Part shown: piece by piece, positions 47,159 through 59,033 of the stretch
How the letters are laid out: the number at the start of each line of letters is the position of its first letter
Numbering within the stretch: position 1 is the stretch's first letter
NCBI GenBank assembly: GCA_928212115.1
Contig: CAKMRJ010003334.1
Span: 28,948,155-29,012,154 of the forward strand
Length of the DNA: 64,000 nucleotides
From: Lactuca virosa
Lineage: Eukaryota > Streptophyta > Magnoliopsida > Asterales > Asteraceae
Reading direction: 5' to 3'
Translations under genes and position numbers: made by a program
The notes under the pieces: generated by a model
Database searches by the model: none
Seen by the model: the letters and a program-made list of their open reading frames with translations, nothing else
What the model was told of the DNA's origin: nothing

Positions 47159-49027
47159 TAGTAGTTCGAAGACGTTCCCTTTCCGAGCAGGTTCTCAGGA
47201 TGCAGTAACTGTAGCAAGCGTGATTGGAACTCGGGAAGTGTTCCGCGAGCTTTCAAGAGCAGTATTATATTAGTATTGGTCAACATAGATCACTAGCAGT
47301 GGTAAGCGTTGGTTGTCAGCAGATTGATCATGTGATGGTAAGGAGGATTGAGAATCTTTTCCAAGTTGTGAGTTGTAAGGAGCTAGTTGAATCGTAGTGG
47401 GGGAGAACCATCCAAGTAGTCAGGAGCAGAAGTAAGTGTGAAACTAGGATGAGTTCGCATCCTTGTTGAGAAGGAAAGCAGCCCAAGTGGCTGTTTGAAT
47501 AGAGGGGCGCGAGAGTTGGGAAGTTTGGGAAACTTCCTAACGTTGAGTTCGTATATTCACGGTAGTTGATAACTAGTTTGGGAAACCAGATTGGAGAATT
47601 CCTGTCAGGACATGAGTTTAGTCAGGATGTAAGACTGCGAGATAGCCGTAACATTCACCAGCAGTTAGATAGTGTGGGAAGTGTTGTAAGACTACGAGAT
47701 GGCTGTAGTATTCACTAGCGATTAGACAGTACGGGAAGTGTTGTAAGACTGTGGGGATGGCCGTAGCATTCACCAGTAGTTAGACAGCGTGGGAAGTGTT
47801 GTAAGATTGTGGGATAGTCGTAGCATTCATTGGCATCCTAGTTAGCGGAGTGTGGGCGAGGGCCCGTATCTCCTAGTTAGAGGAGTGTGGGCGAGGCCCG
47901 TATCTCCTAGTCACCATGATAGAAATCGTGAAAGGATAGTTTGCTGAGATTTGAGGTGGAGTTGGACCTGTGTAGCCCTAGATAGGTGAGACCTGTGGGA
48001 AAGGCCGCTCTATAGTATGGTTTGGGTGAGACCCGTGGGCGAGGCCCGTACGATCAACACAGGTGGGCCTGGTAGAGACCTCTAGGTCCAGGAAGGGGAT
48101 CGAGGATCCCAAGATTTATAGAGCCAGAGTGGCTAGGAAAATAGAACAGTGTTGGATAGCCGAAGTTTTCTTCGGAAGTCGCTGGGAGCGACCGAGAGAT
48201 TGTGTTGGGTTCAGTAACCGGTGGGAGTCCGGTAACCCAGATAATGATAGATCAGTTGGGACCAGGGTGGTCTCGGTTCATCCGGAAAGCAGATAAGAGA
48301 CAATAGGGTCTTCGGACAGGAGCAGTAACAAGGGAGTTTTAGTGTGGAGCAGCTAGCAGACCGAGAGGTGTTGAGTCACTCATAGCTGGGTTAAATAATC
48401 TCAGAGTAAAGGATTTGACTCTGCTGCGCAGCTCTCGTCTGTGTCTAACCGTTGCAGGGATGAGTCTTTTACTCGAAGGATTATCTGATCCGCACGTTGA
48501 GTTGGGTGTTCAGCACCGACACATAGTATGTGGAAGCGGTCAGTAAGTAGCAACGAGGTGACCAACACTGGGAGTGACTGGAGATTTAGTTTCAGTAAAG
48601 GATCTATCCTTCACAGAGATAGGAAAGGTTGTTGCGTATGAACAGCTGCCTTGGGAAGGTCGTGGACCGTGCAGGGTAAAGGGTGAACCCCTTGGATGTC
48701 AAGTGTAAGTACTCGGGGAGTACCAGAAGGATTGTCAGTTTGGTAAGAGTAATGTATCCAGGATTGACAGTGATTAGAGTACTATCAAGATTTTTTTAAC
48801 TCTAAGGGTTAACTTTTCGCTCAGGAACACCGGACAGAAGGCCAATAGAAGCGGTCTTTCAAGGATTGGTCCGAGCAGACGGAGTTATGCATCGTATATA
48901 ACTATTGTGAGATGTATGCACGGTAGGTGATGGATAGCGGAAGCGGAGGGCGTGGCGCGTGAGGAGTATCCAAGATGGGTACCGCAGAAGACTTCGAGGA
49001 CGAAGTCTAGTTTAAGTGGGGGAGAGT
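47159..49027 (+). other. Element A untranslated 3' internal region and PPT
   Basis: No coding capacity. It contains a ~57-bp tandem (about 47,630-47,840: GTGTTGTAAGACT...GTAGCATTCACC, four diverged copies) that is also found in element C. The PPT GTTTAAGTGGGGGAGAGT lies just before the 3' LTR. Confidence 0.75.
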
Positions 49028-50685
49028 TGTAACACCCGAAACCCAGAAGGCTAATCAAAGGAAGAAAACCCCAAGTAAAGAAGGTCTACTCGTCGAGTCC
49101 AAGGGGGTGACTCGACGAGTAGAAGCAAGATTAGGACGCGGGTAGGAAGGACCTACTCGACGAGTCGGGAAGACCTACTCTACGAGTTGGTCAGGGTTTG
49201 AGAAACCCTACATCCAGGTTTGTGTCTCCTATTTAAGCATCTTATTCTCCATCTTTCAGCCCCATTCTCAGCCCCCACTATCCAAACCCTAGATCTCGAA
49301 CCCTAATGCTATAGTGAGCCATTATTGAGTGTTCTTGAGTGGTTTGAAGCTTGAAGAAGAAGGAGAAGCTTGGGGGATTCAAGGAAAGGCTTGTAGATCC
49401 AGAAATAACTTCTCATCCTCTTCATTTTCTGGTAAGCAAGTCTCAACCTTTGCTTAATAGCTTAATAGATCTTTTCTTTGTCACTTTATGGGGTTTTTGG
49501 TCCAAGGAACTTGATTCTTGGGTTATGAATGTCCCAAGCAAGGATCTATTCAGATCTGGAATCATTGAGAAGTGTTAAGGCATAAAGGTGCAAACTTTAT
49601 GCCATTGAAGTCCCCATGCAAGCTCTAAGGTGTTAGTTTGACCTTGATAAGCCCAAAAGGCCATATATGGGAGGAAAGCCTGAGACTTTATGTGCTCATA
49701 TGGTGTCTAAGATCTGGATCTCGATTTTCATGCTTTGGTTTGAAGTAATATGAGTTTTGGGACAAAGACTTATGTCTTTAGGAGCTAGGGTTTGAGATAA
49801 ACCCATTAAGAAGGACTAGTAATGGGTAAAGTTGGAAACTTTACCCTTAAGAGGTCATTTCCAGCATGTAGATGAAGTTTGGGACTTAGATCTGCAGTGT
49901 AGGGGCTTAATCCATTAAGATAGCCCAAACAGACTGAGGGACTCGGCGAGTCCAGGGAGGAACTCGACGAGTCGAAGTGAGTTGTCCCGTTTTCTGTTAT
50001 GGTAGAACTTGACGAGACTGAGGAATGACTCGACGAGTTGATGTGATAAGTCACGACCATGAGTAGTCAGGGAACTCGGCGAGTCAGGGGTTGACTCGAC
50101 GAGTTGGATCACGAATTCAGGAATCTGAGTTTTAGAACTCGACAAGTTGATGGAGCAACTCGGCGAGTTGAGTCCACTTGGAGCGTTGAATTTGACCATT
50201 GTCTTTGACTTTGACCAAGGTTGACCTAGTTTGACTTTTTAGAGTATTTTGGTCTAAGTATCATTTTGGTACTGATAGCTCGGGGAGCCGAAGGAGTAGC
50301 AGTTCGGGGAATTGCCAGTTAGCAGCCAGAAGAGCATCAGCAGGGCTTCAACAGTGCAAGGTGAGTCTCCTCATTATGTGCATGGGTCTACGGCCACAAT
50401 GTCGGCCCATTTAGTTTATGTATGGTAGGAAGACCCGGGGTTTAGCCCTAATTATTGTATGTTAGTATGTAATTTCAGACCACGGTCCGATGGCGGGCGG
50501 TGCCCGAGGAAGGTTTATGTGTATGTTATTCCGGACCAAGGTCCGATGCCGGGTGGTACCCGAGGAATGTTTGCATGTTAGATTATACTTGTTGTCTGTG
50601 TGATACTTGTATGTGCCTGGTAGGGAGGTGAGTGTGGGCGAGGTCCCGTACCTCATCACTAGCTGAGTATGGACGTGGTTCCATA
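49028..50685 (+). repeat. Element A 3' LTR, truncated
   Basis: Starts TGTAACACCC after the PPT and aligns throughout to the split 5' LTR. It breaks off at about 50,685 within the GC-rich repeat block, where minus-strand B-like gypsy sequence begins. Confidence 0.88.
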
Positions 50686-50968
50686 ATCTGTCAGTGATCC
50701 TATCAATGATACCATGCAACTCCTCTAGTAAGATCTATGAAACCTCAACGACAATCCATTCACGAAGTCCTGCATCATCTGCACCCATCTCAAAGGACTC
50801 TGCTTCTCTTCCAAGCATCGACATCCTGTATAACAAGACCGGATTGTCATATCATAATCACAAGCTTCTCGGGTTCATCAGAGCTTTCCCTGAGTTAAGT
50901 ATGGATCCTTTGCTTCCAGTAGTACGGGCCCATACTACCTTCCACATTTATCCGTACTTTCCTCAATG
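50686..50968 (-). mobile_element. B-like gypsy fragment
   Basis: Minus strand shows a piece of the B-type gag module (ELHGIIDRITDR near 50,700) and then leader sequence with the CAGTAGTACGGGCCCATACT inverted word seen in A, B and C leaders. Bounded on the left by the truncated A LTR and on the right by copia E. Both joins lack duplications, suggesting deletion or recombination. Confidence 0.7.
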
Positions 50969-51260
50969 TCCATGGAAACCTTGGAATCAGACCCAATAAG
51001 CATATTTGCTTTAGATGTGCTCTTAAGCATTTCTACTTCAGCAATTATCAACAATTGTGTTAGATCAATTATGTCGATATTCCTCATATAAAAGCTCTCA
51101 ATGAACTGATCATATGACATTGGAAGCGAGAGAAGAACCAAGTCAATGACTTGCTCCCTTGGAAAAACGACACCTAATCTATCCAACTTGTCCATGTACG
51201 ATTTCATTTCAAAATATGCATTCACACAAAGTTTCCATCTTGCTGTCTACATGCCAATAA
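50969..51260 (-). pseudogene. copia gag fragment of element E
   Basis: Open from 51,225: MKSYMDKLDRLGVVFPREQVIDLVLLSLPMSYDQFIESFYM and LTQLLIIAEVEMLK (given in parts) match the helical centre of copia gag proteins, where LDRLG, a SLP.SY.QF motif and a terminal LL..AE motif are conserved. Truncated at the join with B-like gypsy sequence; the zinc knuckle is missing. Confidence 0.8.
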
Positions 51261-51621
51261 GGATTAAGTAGTCTCGTATCTTTCAACTTGAGGAAAACAT
51301 GACGTTAGGAGAGTTACAGGAGGAGGAGGTGGAAGAAAGATGATGTCTAGTTCCATCATTTCCTAAGGAAGGGAAAACAATTTCACCTTGACTTGAAACA
51401 TCTATAGAAGATTTAGGAAAACTATTTCCTTAAGAATGAGGAAGACCATTTTTATCTCATAAGATAATTTAAAATAGGAGAAAAGGAGAATTCAGGTTTT
51501 TTGATTTTAATCCTTAATTATTAACCCATAAATTTAAATTAAGGCTAGGATTCATATTTTCGATTCGAACTTTGAAGAGAGATGTCGTAATCAAATTCGA
51601 ATCTATTTTAGGTAGGTAAGG

Positions 51622-53372
51622 TGTAACATCCAAAAATATGGTCCCAAAAATTTCGTTTTTAATAACAGATAAAATAGTATTTCCAATATCATCCAATCAT
51701 TTCAAATAAAAACCAATGTATCAATTGCCATAGAATCATAGTAAAACATCATGTGCGGAATCCCAATGGTGTGTGCGATGCAGTCAACCCGAGCCCTTCC
51801 CTTTGCAATCGGAAGTACCTGAAACATAATCTGAAAACAGTAAGCACAAAGCTTAGTGAGTCTCCCCCAATCTACCACATACCATACATACAATAACATA
51901 TAGTGGGTCCCCGCCCGGTCATCGGGCCCCACCCGACCATCCACCTGAGCTCGGAAAAGCATATAAACACATACACATGCAATATACATAGTATACAAAT
52001 AGTTATGGGCTCCGCCCGACATCAGACCTTAGTTCGAAAAGCATATCAACACAGGCACATGCAAGAGTCACAAAGACAGCTAGCATAATATCGGCAACAT
52101 AAACATGGGCCGGCATTGGTGCCTTCGACCCGCTAATCCCGGTAAGGAAACTCACCTCGAATACAAAAAGGTAGCTGAACGGAGCCCGGCTCCGAATATC
52201 GGCTCCACTCAACCCCTAAACGCAAAATATTTCCTTAAGTACAATACAAAAAAATTCCCAAAAAGCCCCTTACAGGTCAAACTTGATCAAAGACTAAAGT
52301 CAAAGTCAAAGTCAACGATCCGAGTTGACCCAACTCGTTGAGTTGTCCTTCAACTCGCCGAGTTTGTCCATGAGTCTGCAAAGTCAGGAAGAAACCGATC
52401 TAAATCGCGGATTTCATCCATAGACTTGCCGAGTTTTCCAGAAATCCAACATCTTAATCCATTAAGCCAGCATTATCGAGACTAAGGGCTTTACAACTCA
52501 GATCCCAACTTAAATAACATCTAGAAGGGTGAAGTTTCCAACTTTACCCCTAAAAACCACCAAAATGGGTTGAAAACCCAAACCCTAGGCTTAAAAGGTT
52601 GAGGACTCAATCATTAAGCACTTAATCACTAAAGGCATGGTCCCAAACTGTAGATCTGGCCCTAAAAACTGAATGGCCACGTAAAGTTTCCAAGTTTACA
52701 CTTATTCATGATTAGAAGAAGCTCAAATGTTCCAAAAGGCCATAGGAAGGACTTAATGAATGCATGAAGCCCTTAAGGCCATAAAGTTTGCACCTTTATG
52801 CCAAAAGAGCTCATAAAGACCACGGATCTAAAAAAATAAGCACTTGGGACTTCAACTTCCTCAACAACCACCCATCTATGGCTAAAAGCATAATTTTCAA
52901 CTCAAAAAGAGATCTAAGAAAATAATAAGCAAGGTTAGAACTGTATACCTGAAATGTGCTGAATATGGAGCAGAGAATCAAGATCTGAAAGCTCATTCTT
53001 GAACCACCACCTTGCACCAAGCTTCTCTTCCTTCCAAGAGCTTCAAACACACCAAAACACACCCACAATGAGCTCACAACAATCAAGGAGGCTCTAGGGT
53101 TTCAAGTTAGGGTTAGGGGTTATGGAGGCTGGGAATGAGGCCAACACCTGGGACTTAAGGTGTTTAAATAGGGTGCAAAACCCTAAAATTAGGGTTTCCT
53201 TCTGAGCGGCCAACTCGCTGAGTTGAGGCACCTCAACTCGTCAAGTTGCCTCATTAAATTTCGCAGTCAAGACTATTTCTACTCGACGAGTTGAGGCTTC
53301 CAACTCACCGAGTTCTCCAAGGAAATATAAACAATTGGAAAGATAATTTCATATCGGGGACCAGGCGTTACA
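51622..53372 (-). mobile_element. Element F: gypsy solo LTR
   Basis: 1,751 bp with ends TGTAACATCC and GGCGTTACA, flanked by exact TAAGG copies (51,617-51,621 and 53,373-53,377). It is a complete LTR left by recombination between the two LTRs of an element. It is related to the B and C LTRs (GTGTTTAAATAGGGTGC box, GC-rich CCCGCCCG words) with fewer and more decayed ACTCGNCGAGT motifs (52,335-52,365 and 53,208-53,310). Confidence 0.92.
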
Positions 53373-53377
53373 TAAGG

Positions 53378-54512
53378 ATTTTACCAATTTCAATCTTATA
53401 AAACTCCTAGATCTTTTGAGATTCATTGAATCTTATCAATGACATGTTTAATCTCATATTATGCTGTCACTTTTCTGACTGGGATGTCGAGGATCACAAA
53501 CGAGAAGTGAATAACCATGCAAACCTGCTTGACAACCTTGATGTTATTTATCATCTCACATTGATGTGTCGGTAAACCACACACGCTCCATCAACAATTA
53601 TAATTTTCAAGATGTCCATCATATCTCTTTATACTCCCTATTAGTGTGTTAGTTAACAAAACACACTCCACTAACGACATATAAAGCATGATGTGCGTTT
53701 TCATAAATTAGCATACTTTTCACATTTTTCCTAAATAACTAAGAGTAGGATTTTAAAAATAGTTATAATACTTTAATAACATTATACTTTTAATGAAGTT
53801 AATGTCCTATCAGATTCATTCGGCTAACGACCCTCCACCAAACAAGGAAGCGGTGGATGAGAGTGGACACCCATTCAACTGCTATTTTATATACAGTTTC
53901 CTTATACCCCCTTAGAGTTTGGCTTTGTGATGAGGTATACTAGCGATCTGGTTAACTTGTCTTATACATATATTATATTAATCTTTTAGTTATATAGAAT
54001 AAGGTGTATTTTAAAACTTTTCTAAAATACTAGGTTTAAATTTAAATTTTCGAAATTAATATAAAAAATTAATTTAATTTAAAATTAAACCAATTAAGAT
54101 TTAATCTTTATCTTTTAATAAAAATTACTTAAGTTAATTTAAATCTCATGAGGATTAAATAATTATTTATAATTAACTATTAATCAAATAATTTAAATCT
54201 AATCATAATCCAATCCCTACTAAATTTTCGAAAAAATGAGGGTATTGGGGTTATCCAATTTTAATTATTCTATTTTAACTAATTAAAACAATAATGATCA
54301 AATAAAGAAACCTTAACTTGTCCTCTAAGTAACCGAAAATAGGGAGGTGACTAGGGTTACTAAAACCCTTGTAAAAATCGAAAAACTAAGGGTGGAGGCT
54401 AGGGTTTCAAGAACCCTAGCAATTTTTGAAAACGCCTCCATTAGGGTTTAGTTTCTATAAACCATAATTTTGATCTATTCAACGTTGTGAAAGATAAATG
54501 AGAACAATGACT
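53378..54512 (-). other. Element E leader
   Basis: No coding. Carries the landmarks of the D leader on the minus strand: a GTGTGTGGTTTACCGACAC word at about 53,565-53,590, a diverged second one at about 53,645-53,680, and an AGCGGTGGATGAGAGTGGAC block near 53,850. Confidence 0.65.
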
Positions 54513-54522
54513 GTGATACCAC

Positions 54523-55416
54523 TGATGAGTTTTTATATGTTACAAAAAAAATCTATTTTTGGTGGAAAAACATAAATCCTAAGCTCACATGCACCCTAAA
54601 GGATCTATGTTCTCACTATGATTTGCAAACAACTACTGAATATCAAGAACCCTAGAAGTATGTTACTATTTTCGAAAATTATTAAAGGGTTGTAGAAATT
54701 ACATACCTTTTGTTTATTTTAGTAAATAAACAACGATTCCTTCTTGATCCAGCTTAATAAAGCAAGCACCAGAAATCTCGTGCCTCTAATGGCTCACACC
54801 CAAACCCTAGAAAGTTGGAGGCTAAAAAGGAGAGAGGAGAGGAGGAAGGATTTTCATTTATACCTCTCGTAGAAGGGATGAACGAAATTGTGAACCCTTA
54901 GGAGGGTTTATATAGGTGATAGGGAGGCTACAGATAAAGCAATTTCCTTAGATAAGTCTTATTCCTTTTTCTTTCCCCCTAAGGCATCCAAGTTTCCTTA
55001 GAGCCCAAAAAAAGTTTTAGAAACCATCTAGAAACCCTATAACCAACTAGAATTTCGTCCATCCTCCTAGGGAGGTTCTAAAATTGGTCAATGTTCAACT
55101 TTTGGACATTCTCACCTTAAGTCCTTCCATTTTTAATTAATCCAATTAACCCCAAAATTAATTCAAATTAATTTCTGATTAATTCTTAATTAAACAATAC
55201 TATTTCTAATTAATATATTATTCTCATAATATATTAATAAATCATTTATTTTTATTTCTAGTTAATTTATTAACTATATAATAAATTAATAAATTAGTCT
55301 CTTTCTCCAAATAACAATCCAGTCAATTACTAGGTTTGAGGGCAACCCAAAAAGAACTTGTCTAATAATTCAAGATTATACTAATTTAGTTATTGGCTTA
55401 GACACCTAATCCAACA
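54523..55416 (-). repeat. Element E 5' LTR
   Basis: 894 bp from TGTTGGATTAGG to ACTCATCA on the minus strand, followed by GTGGTATCACAG, a PBS like that of D (GTGGTATCAGAG) with a mismatch. The first bases resemble the D LTR. Confidence 0.75.
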
Positions 55417-56436
55417 ATCGTGTGAGTACTTGAAACATGAGAGCTCTTTACAATGAACAACATGCTCCCCAAAGGAGTCTAAGCATGCCTTGCGACAAAC
55501 ATGGCATGTCTCGTCAACCGGAAATAAAGGGATCAGAAGGAAATACTTGAGATAACACGATACTTCATTGTCGGCATATGATGGTTAAGACCGTCAACAG
55601 GAATAGTCATAAGAAAATCTTGAGCATGTGGTTCCCTTAGACACTCAAAAACTGTTTTCTGCCTAATAGTCATGTCAAAGTGAACTTCCATGCATTGGAA
55701 AATTTTACTAAAAAGGGCAACCGCTAATGCATGTTGGGCTTTAGGAGGGGCGGTGTCCTTATTATTGAAATCGTTGAAGTAAAAGCTTGAAAACACATCA
55801 CTAAGACAGACCAATGCACAAACATAATCATAATCTATACCACATATGTCGCTATCTCGCAAGATATGGTCTTGTAGTACCCACGATTGAACTTGTGAGG
55901 CCACAAAAGCATAAAAGGAAACCTCTACCGTAGAGTACAACCCAAACCACCAAACCTAATTGGTAATGAAGCAAGTCGCCATTAAATGTCCCCAAAGTAA
56001 GGAGCCCCATAAACCACAATGTCCCCAATCGACCCACATAACCCTTTATCAAAGAGCAAGGCCGCCTCCTCCACGTGAACAGGTTGGCACATCCTCAGGC
56101 CAAAGAAAAGTTTGATAATACTCATGCAAGATCGAGGATGAGCTCACGATGGGGGTCACACTACTATGGAAGAAGATGTATCAAAACAATAACGTCGGCA
56201 ACTCTATTCATGGCTAACCCTCTAATAAAACTTGTGTCTCTACTGACCTCCCCCCCCCCCCCCCGAAGCTTCACCCCCAATAATGATTGCCCGATGGCAA
56301 CAGGGAGTAAACCCGCACGAAGCTTCCTACCATCACATGAAGGTCGGTCAAAAATAAGCAAATTGGATTGTTTTTGCTCATATAAGCTATGGTCGACTTC
56401 TTTATAAATTTGATTGTGATTGTATTGGAGCAACAT
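55404..56436 (-). pseudogene. reverse-transcriptase-like relic (plant LINE-like/RT C-terminal type)
   Basis: Minus-strand frames 56,436-56,164, about 56,160-55,940 and 55,940-55,533, continuing to about 55,404, form one broken protein. Recognisable pieces are LLGVKLRGG, RVADVIVLIHLLP, a PVHVEEAALLFDKGL block, FVASQVQSWVLQDHILRDS, and PHAQDFLMTIPVDGL, with a CHVCRKACLDSFGEHVVHC zinc-binding-like end before the E insertion. This is a dispersed plant protein family often annotated as reverse transcriptase-like. I recognise the pattern but cannot place it firmly. Several frameshifts, including one in a poly-C run (56,250-56,265). Confidence 0.6.
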
Positions 56437-56649
56437 GCCCCATTATTTTAAAAAAAAAAAACATGGTAATGGTTATTTAGACTATTACACCCATGGTTTC
56501 AAAGACATTTTGAAATGATCAATAACTACTTATGTTAATTCTACTTACGCTAAAAAATGTAGCTCCATGTTAGGATCGACAACTGAGAGAATGGCCCCAT
56601 TGGAGGATGGAATGATTATAAGGCTTTTTTAATGTAGTTCTATTGAGAA

Positions 56650-56850
56650 ATGTATAATAAACTTGCTCTTTTATCCCTTAGAATGCCCATCCCCAAAATC
56701 TTACGTTGATGGACCTAAAGTTACACATTCAAGTTATTAATTTTAGTCATGTTCGTAGCTGCAATGAACATATCATCCACGTATAGCAACAAATATATGT
56801 AGGAACGATCAACCTATATTCTAAACACGTATCCTTTTGAAATCACTTCC
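56650..56850 (-). pseudogene. copia RT fragment
   Basis: Minus strand reads YVDDMFIAATNMTKINNL, the catalytic YVDD box with the flanks typical of copia RT. After a gap with a stop it continues KILGMGILRDK, the following RT block. An isolated scrap with no LTR recognised nearby. Confidence 0.75.
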
Positions 56851-57990
56851 AAACACTTATCCCTTCCAAGTCGTGTACGGCTCCGGGCCTAACGGCCATC
56901 TGTCTACTCCAAACACTTACCCCTTTGAAATTGTCATTCAACTTTTATTTTTATTCTGTTCGGATCGAGTTATTCATTCAGGTTACTAAATTCCACGATA
57001 TCATGCTTGCATACAAGGGCATATTAGGAGGTTTCCGGGATGGCCGGTGCAACCCCTCAAATTTTGCAGTATATTGTAAATTTTTTTGAGAAATTTTCCA
57101 TTGTAATATAAATTTTTTCGGGCATGCAACCCCTAAAATCATGTGTGCTGCTCCTAAAATTTTAGTTTTGTTATACGTTCACCACTTGTTGCATATATCT
57201 ATTTTGATAACGATATTCATAATAACAACATTATTAATACCAACCGGAGTAATTTGTAAATGAAAAATGAGTTATAGGCTTGTACACAAGAACTTAAGAA
57301 CATCGAATGAAGATTTTGCACGGTGTTTTGTGCAGTTCAAGTTTATCCATGAGTCCAAACATGACAAAAGCATAAAAGTTAGTAGACACTAGACAGCACA
57401 GAAAAGCGAGAGGTACACGTGATATTGGTGGGTCCGTTTCTTTAATCTCAATCTATATAGCAAAATCGCTGACTGTGTTCAAACATGTCAGGCCAACCGC
57501 ACGTGCCACTAACCCAACAAACCAAAGAAACCAATAATGCATTTTCTTAATTTGAGAATAAAAAAACTGATTTTCTTTTACCATTTGTCTTTTAAAGTTA
57601 CAAGGGGTAATAACGAAATTATATAGTTAACTTATGTTTTATTAATAAAAACCCAATAACAATTTTTGTTAATTTATTTCCAGCTATTTCAACCTGTTAT
57701 TAAATATTTATGAGCTTTTGTGTTCTTAAACTTGTAGATATCTAATTTATTGCATAAATATAAACATAGCTTCACAAATTGATACCTTTTTTTTACACAT
57801 TGGTAAAAAAAACTAAATTTTTTACTAGTTAAACGTAACAATATAATATAACTCTATTGAATCAGCTTGACATTACCTAAAATATGATATTGAGTTATTT
57901 GAAACGTTGTTTTATAGATTTTATCAAATAACTAAACATTTGTGACAAGGTAATATTAAAAATCATTGTAGACCAATATCATCAATATAT
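56851..57990. other. AT-rich intergenic DNA
   Basis: No gene. A stretch with GCAACCCCTCAAA / GCAACCCCTAAAA words (57,040-57,165) may be a decayed small repeat. Confidence 0.45.
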
Positions 57991-58510
57991 TAAGGTTGTT
58001 AAGATCAAGTTCTTAGATTGGTTTTTGGTTTATAAGATCAGGATTGGTTTTTGGTTTATAAAAATCAAGATCTTATATAGGATTGGTTTTTGGTTCAAAA
58101 TATGAAAAATATTTCTAATATTCAGTTTTTCCGTTCAAAACCTATAAACACTTCTAAACATTAGTCACAAAAAAAAAGGTAAACAGTAAATCGGTAAAAG
58201 TCGTAAAGTGGTAAATTCAATATATATATATTATATATATATAATATATAGTATATAATATATAATATATATATCTATATATATATATTATTTTATTTTG
58301 TGTTGTTTTTGTTTTTGTTTTTGATTTTTTTGATTTTTATAAAAAAAAAAATCAAGGGAGGGTGGAATCGGATCGGATCCCGATTCTACGATCTTATCTA
58401 TGATCTTATTCTTTTACTTGCGATCCTACTCCAAATACTATCCGTATACAACCCGACTTGTTTTTCATACCTATGATCGTAGGATCTAGATCGTAATCTT
58501 AACAACCTTG
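57991..58510. mobile_element. hAT MITE with 8-bp duplication
   Basis: Starts TAAGGTTGTTAAGATCA and ends ATCTTAACAACCTTG, inverted over 14 bp. Flanked by exact CAATATAT copies (57,983-57,990 and 58,511-58,518). The interior has three GGATTGGTTTTTGGTT-like repeats on the left and GATC-rich words on the right. No coding. Confidence 0.88.
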
Positions 58511-58519
58511 CAATATATT

Positions 58520-59033
58520 TTAACGGCAGTTAATGAATAAATAGTGAAATACACATGCATGTAGAACTATATATTATATATATATATATATATTTTATAT
58601 ATATATATATATATTAATATATATATATATTGATGTTCAATAGAGAACCATAATTAATTTAAGGAAGAAGAACCAATCTTTTTTTCAACTTTTAGAACTT
58701 ATTTTTTATCAAAAAAAAAAAAACTAAAAATACAGAAATATAACTTTTTATATCATTTTTCCAATGATATCAAATTCGATTTTTTTTTTACGTCAAATTC
58801 ACAATGATATCTTGAATTTGAAATTCACACGGTGAATCCGAAAAAAATTTTTCAGAGATTCAAAATGTTAATATATGAATTTAGAATATTTTTTAGATTT
58901 TTTTATCGATAAAGAATAAGCTCTAGAAATTGAAAAAAAGATTTGGTTCCTTGAAGAACCAATAATTATGGTTCTCTATGAACTTTTCCATATATATATA
59001 GATATATATAATAGATATATATATATATAATAT

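Larger units (their letters stand above)
17493..50685 (+). mobile_element. Element A: gypsy-type gag-only LTR retrotransposon hosting the nested cluster
   Basis: The 5' LTR is 17,493-18,035 continued at 43,153-44,917 (about 2.31 kb), split by element B. PBS 44,921-44,932; internal region 44,918-49,027 with one gag frame; PPT at about 49,010-49,027. The 3' LTR is 49,028-50,685, truncated by about 0.65 kb. The 3' LTR preserves the unoccupied form of the B insertion site (ATCATTGAGAAGTGTT near 49,560). No protease, RT or integrase is present, so it depended on enzymes from elsewhere. The left flank is GAAAA; the right duplication is lost with the LTR end. Confidence 0.85.
50969..55416 (-). mobile_element. 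Element E: truncated copia retrotransposon (5' LTR, leader, partial gag)
   Basis: Minus strand. 5' LTR 54,523-55,416 (TGTTGGATTAGGTG start), PBS-like site at 54,513-54,522, a leader of the same type as element D, and part of gag ending abruptly at about 50,969. The leader-gag interval is interrupted by solo LTR F. Inserted within an RT-like relic at 55,417. Confidence 0.8.
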
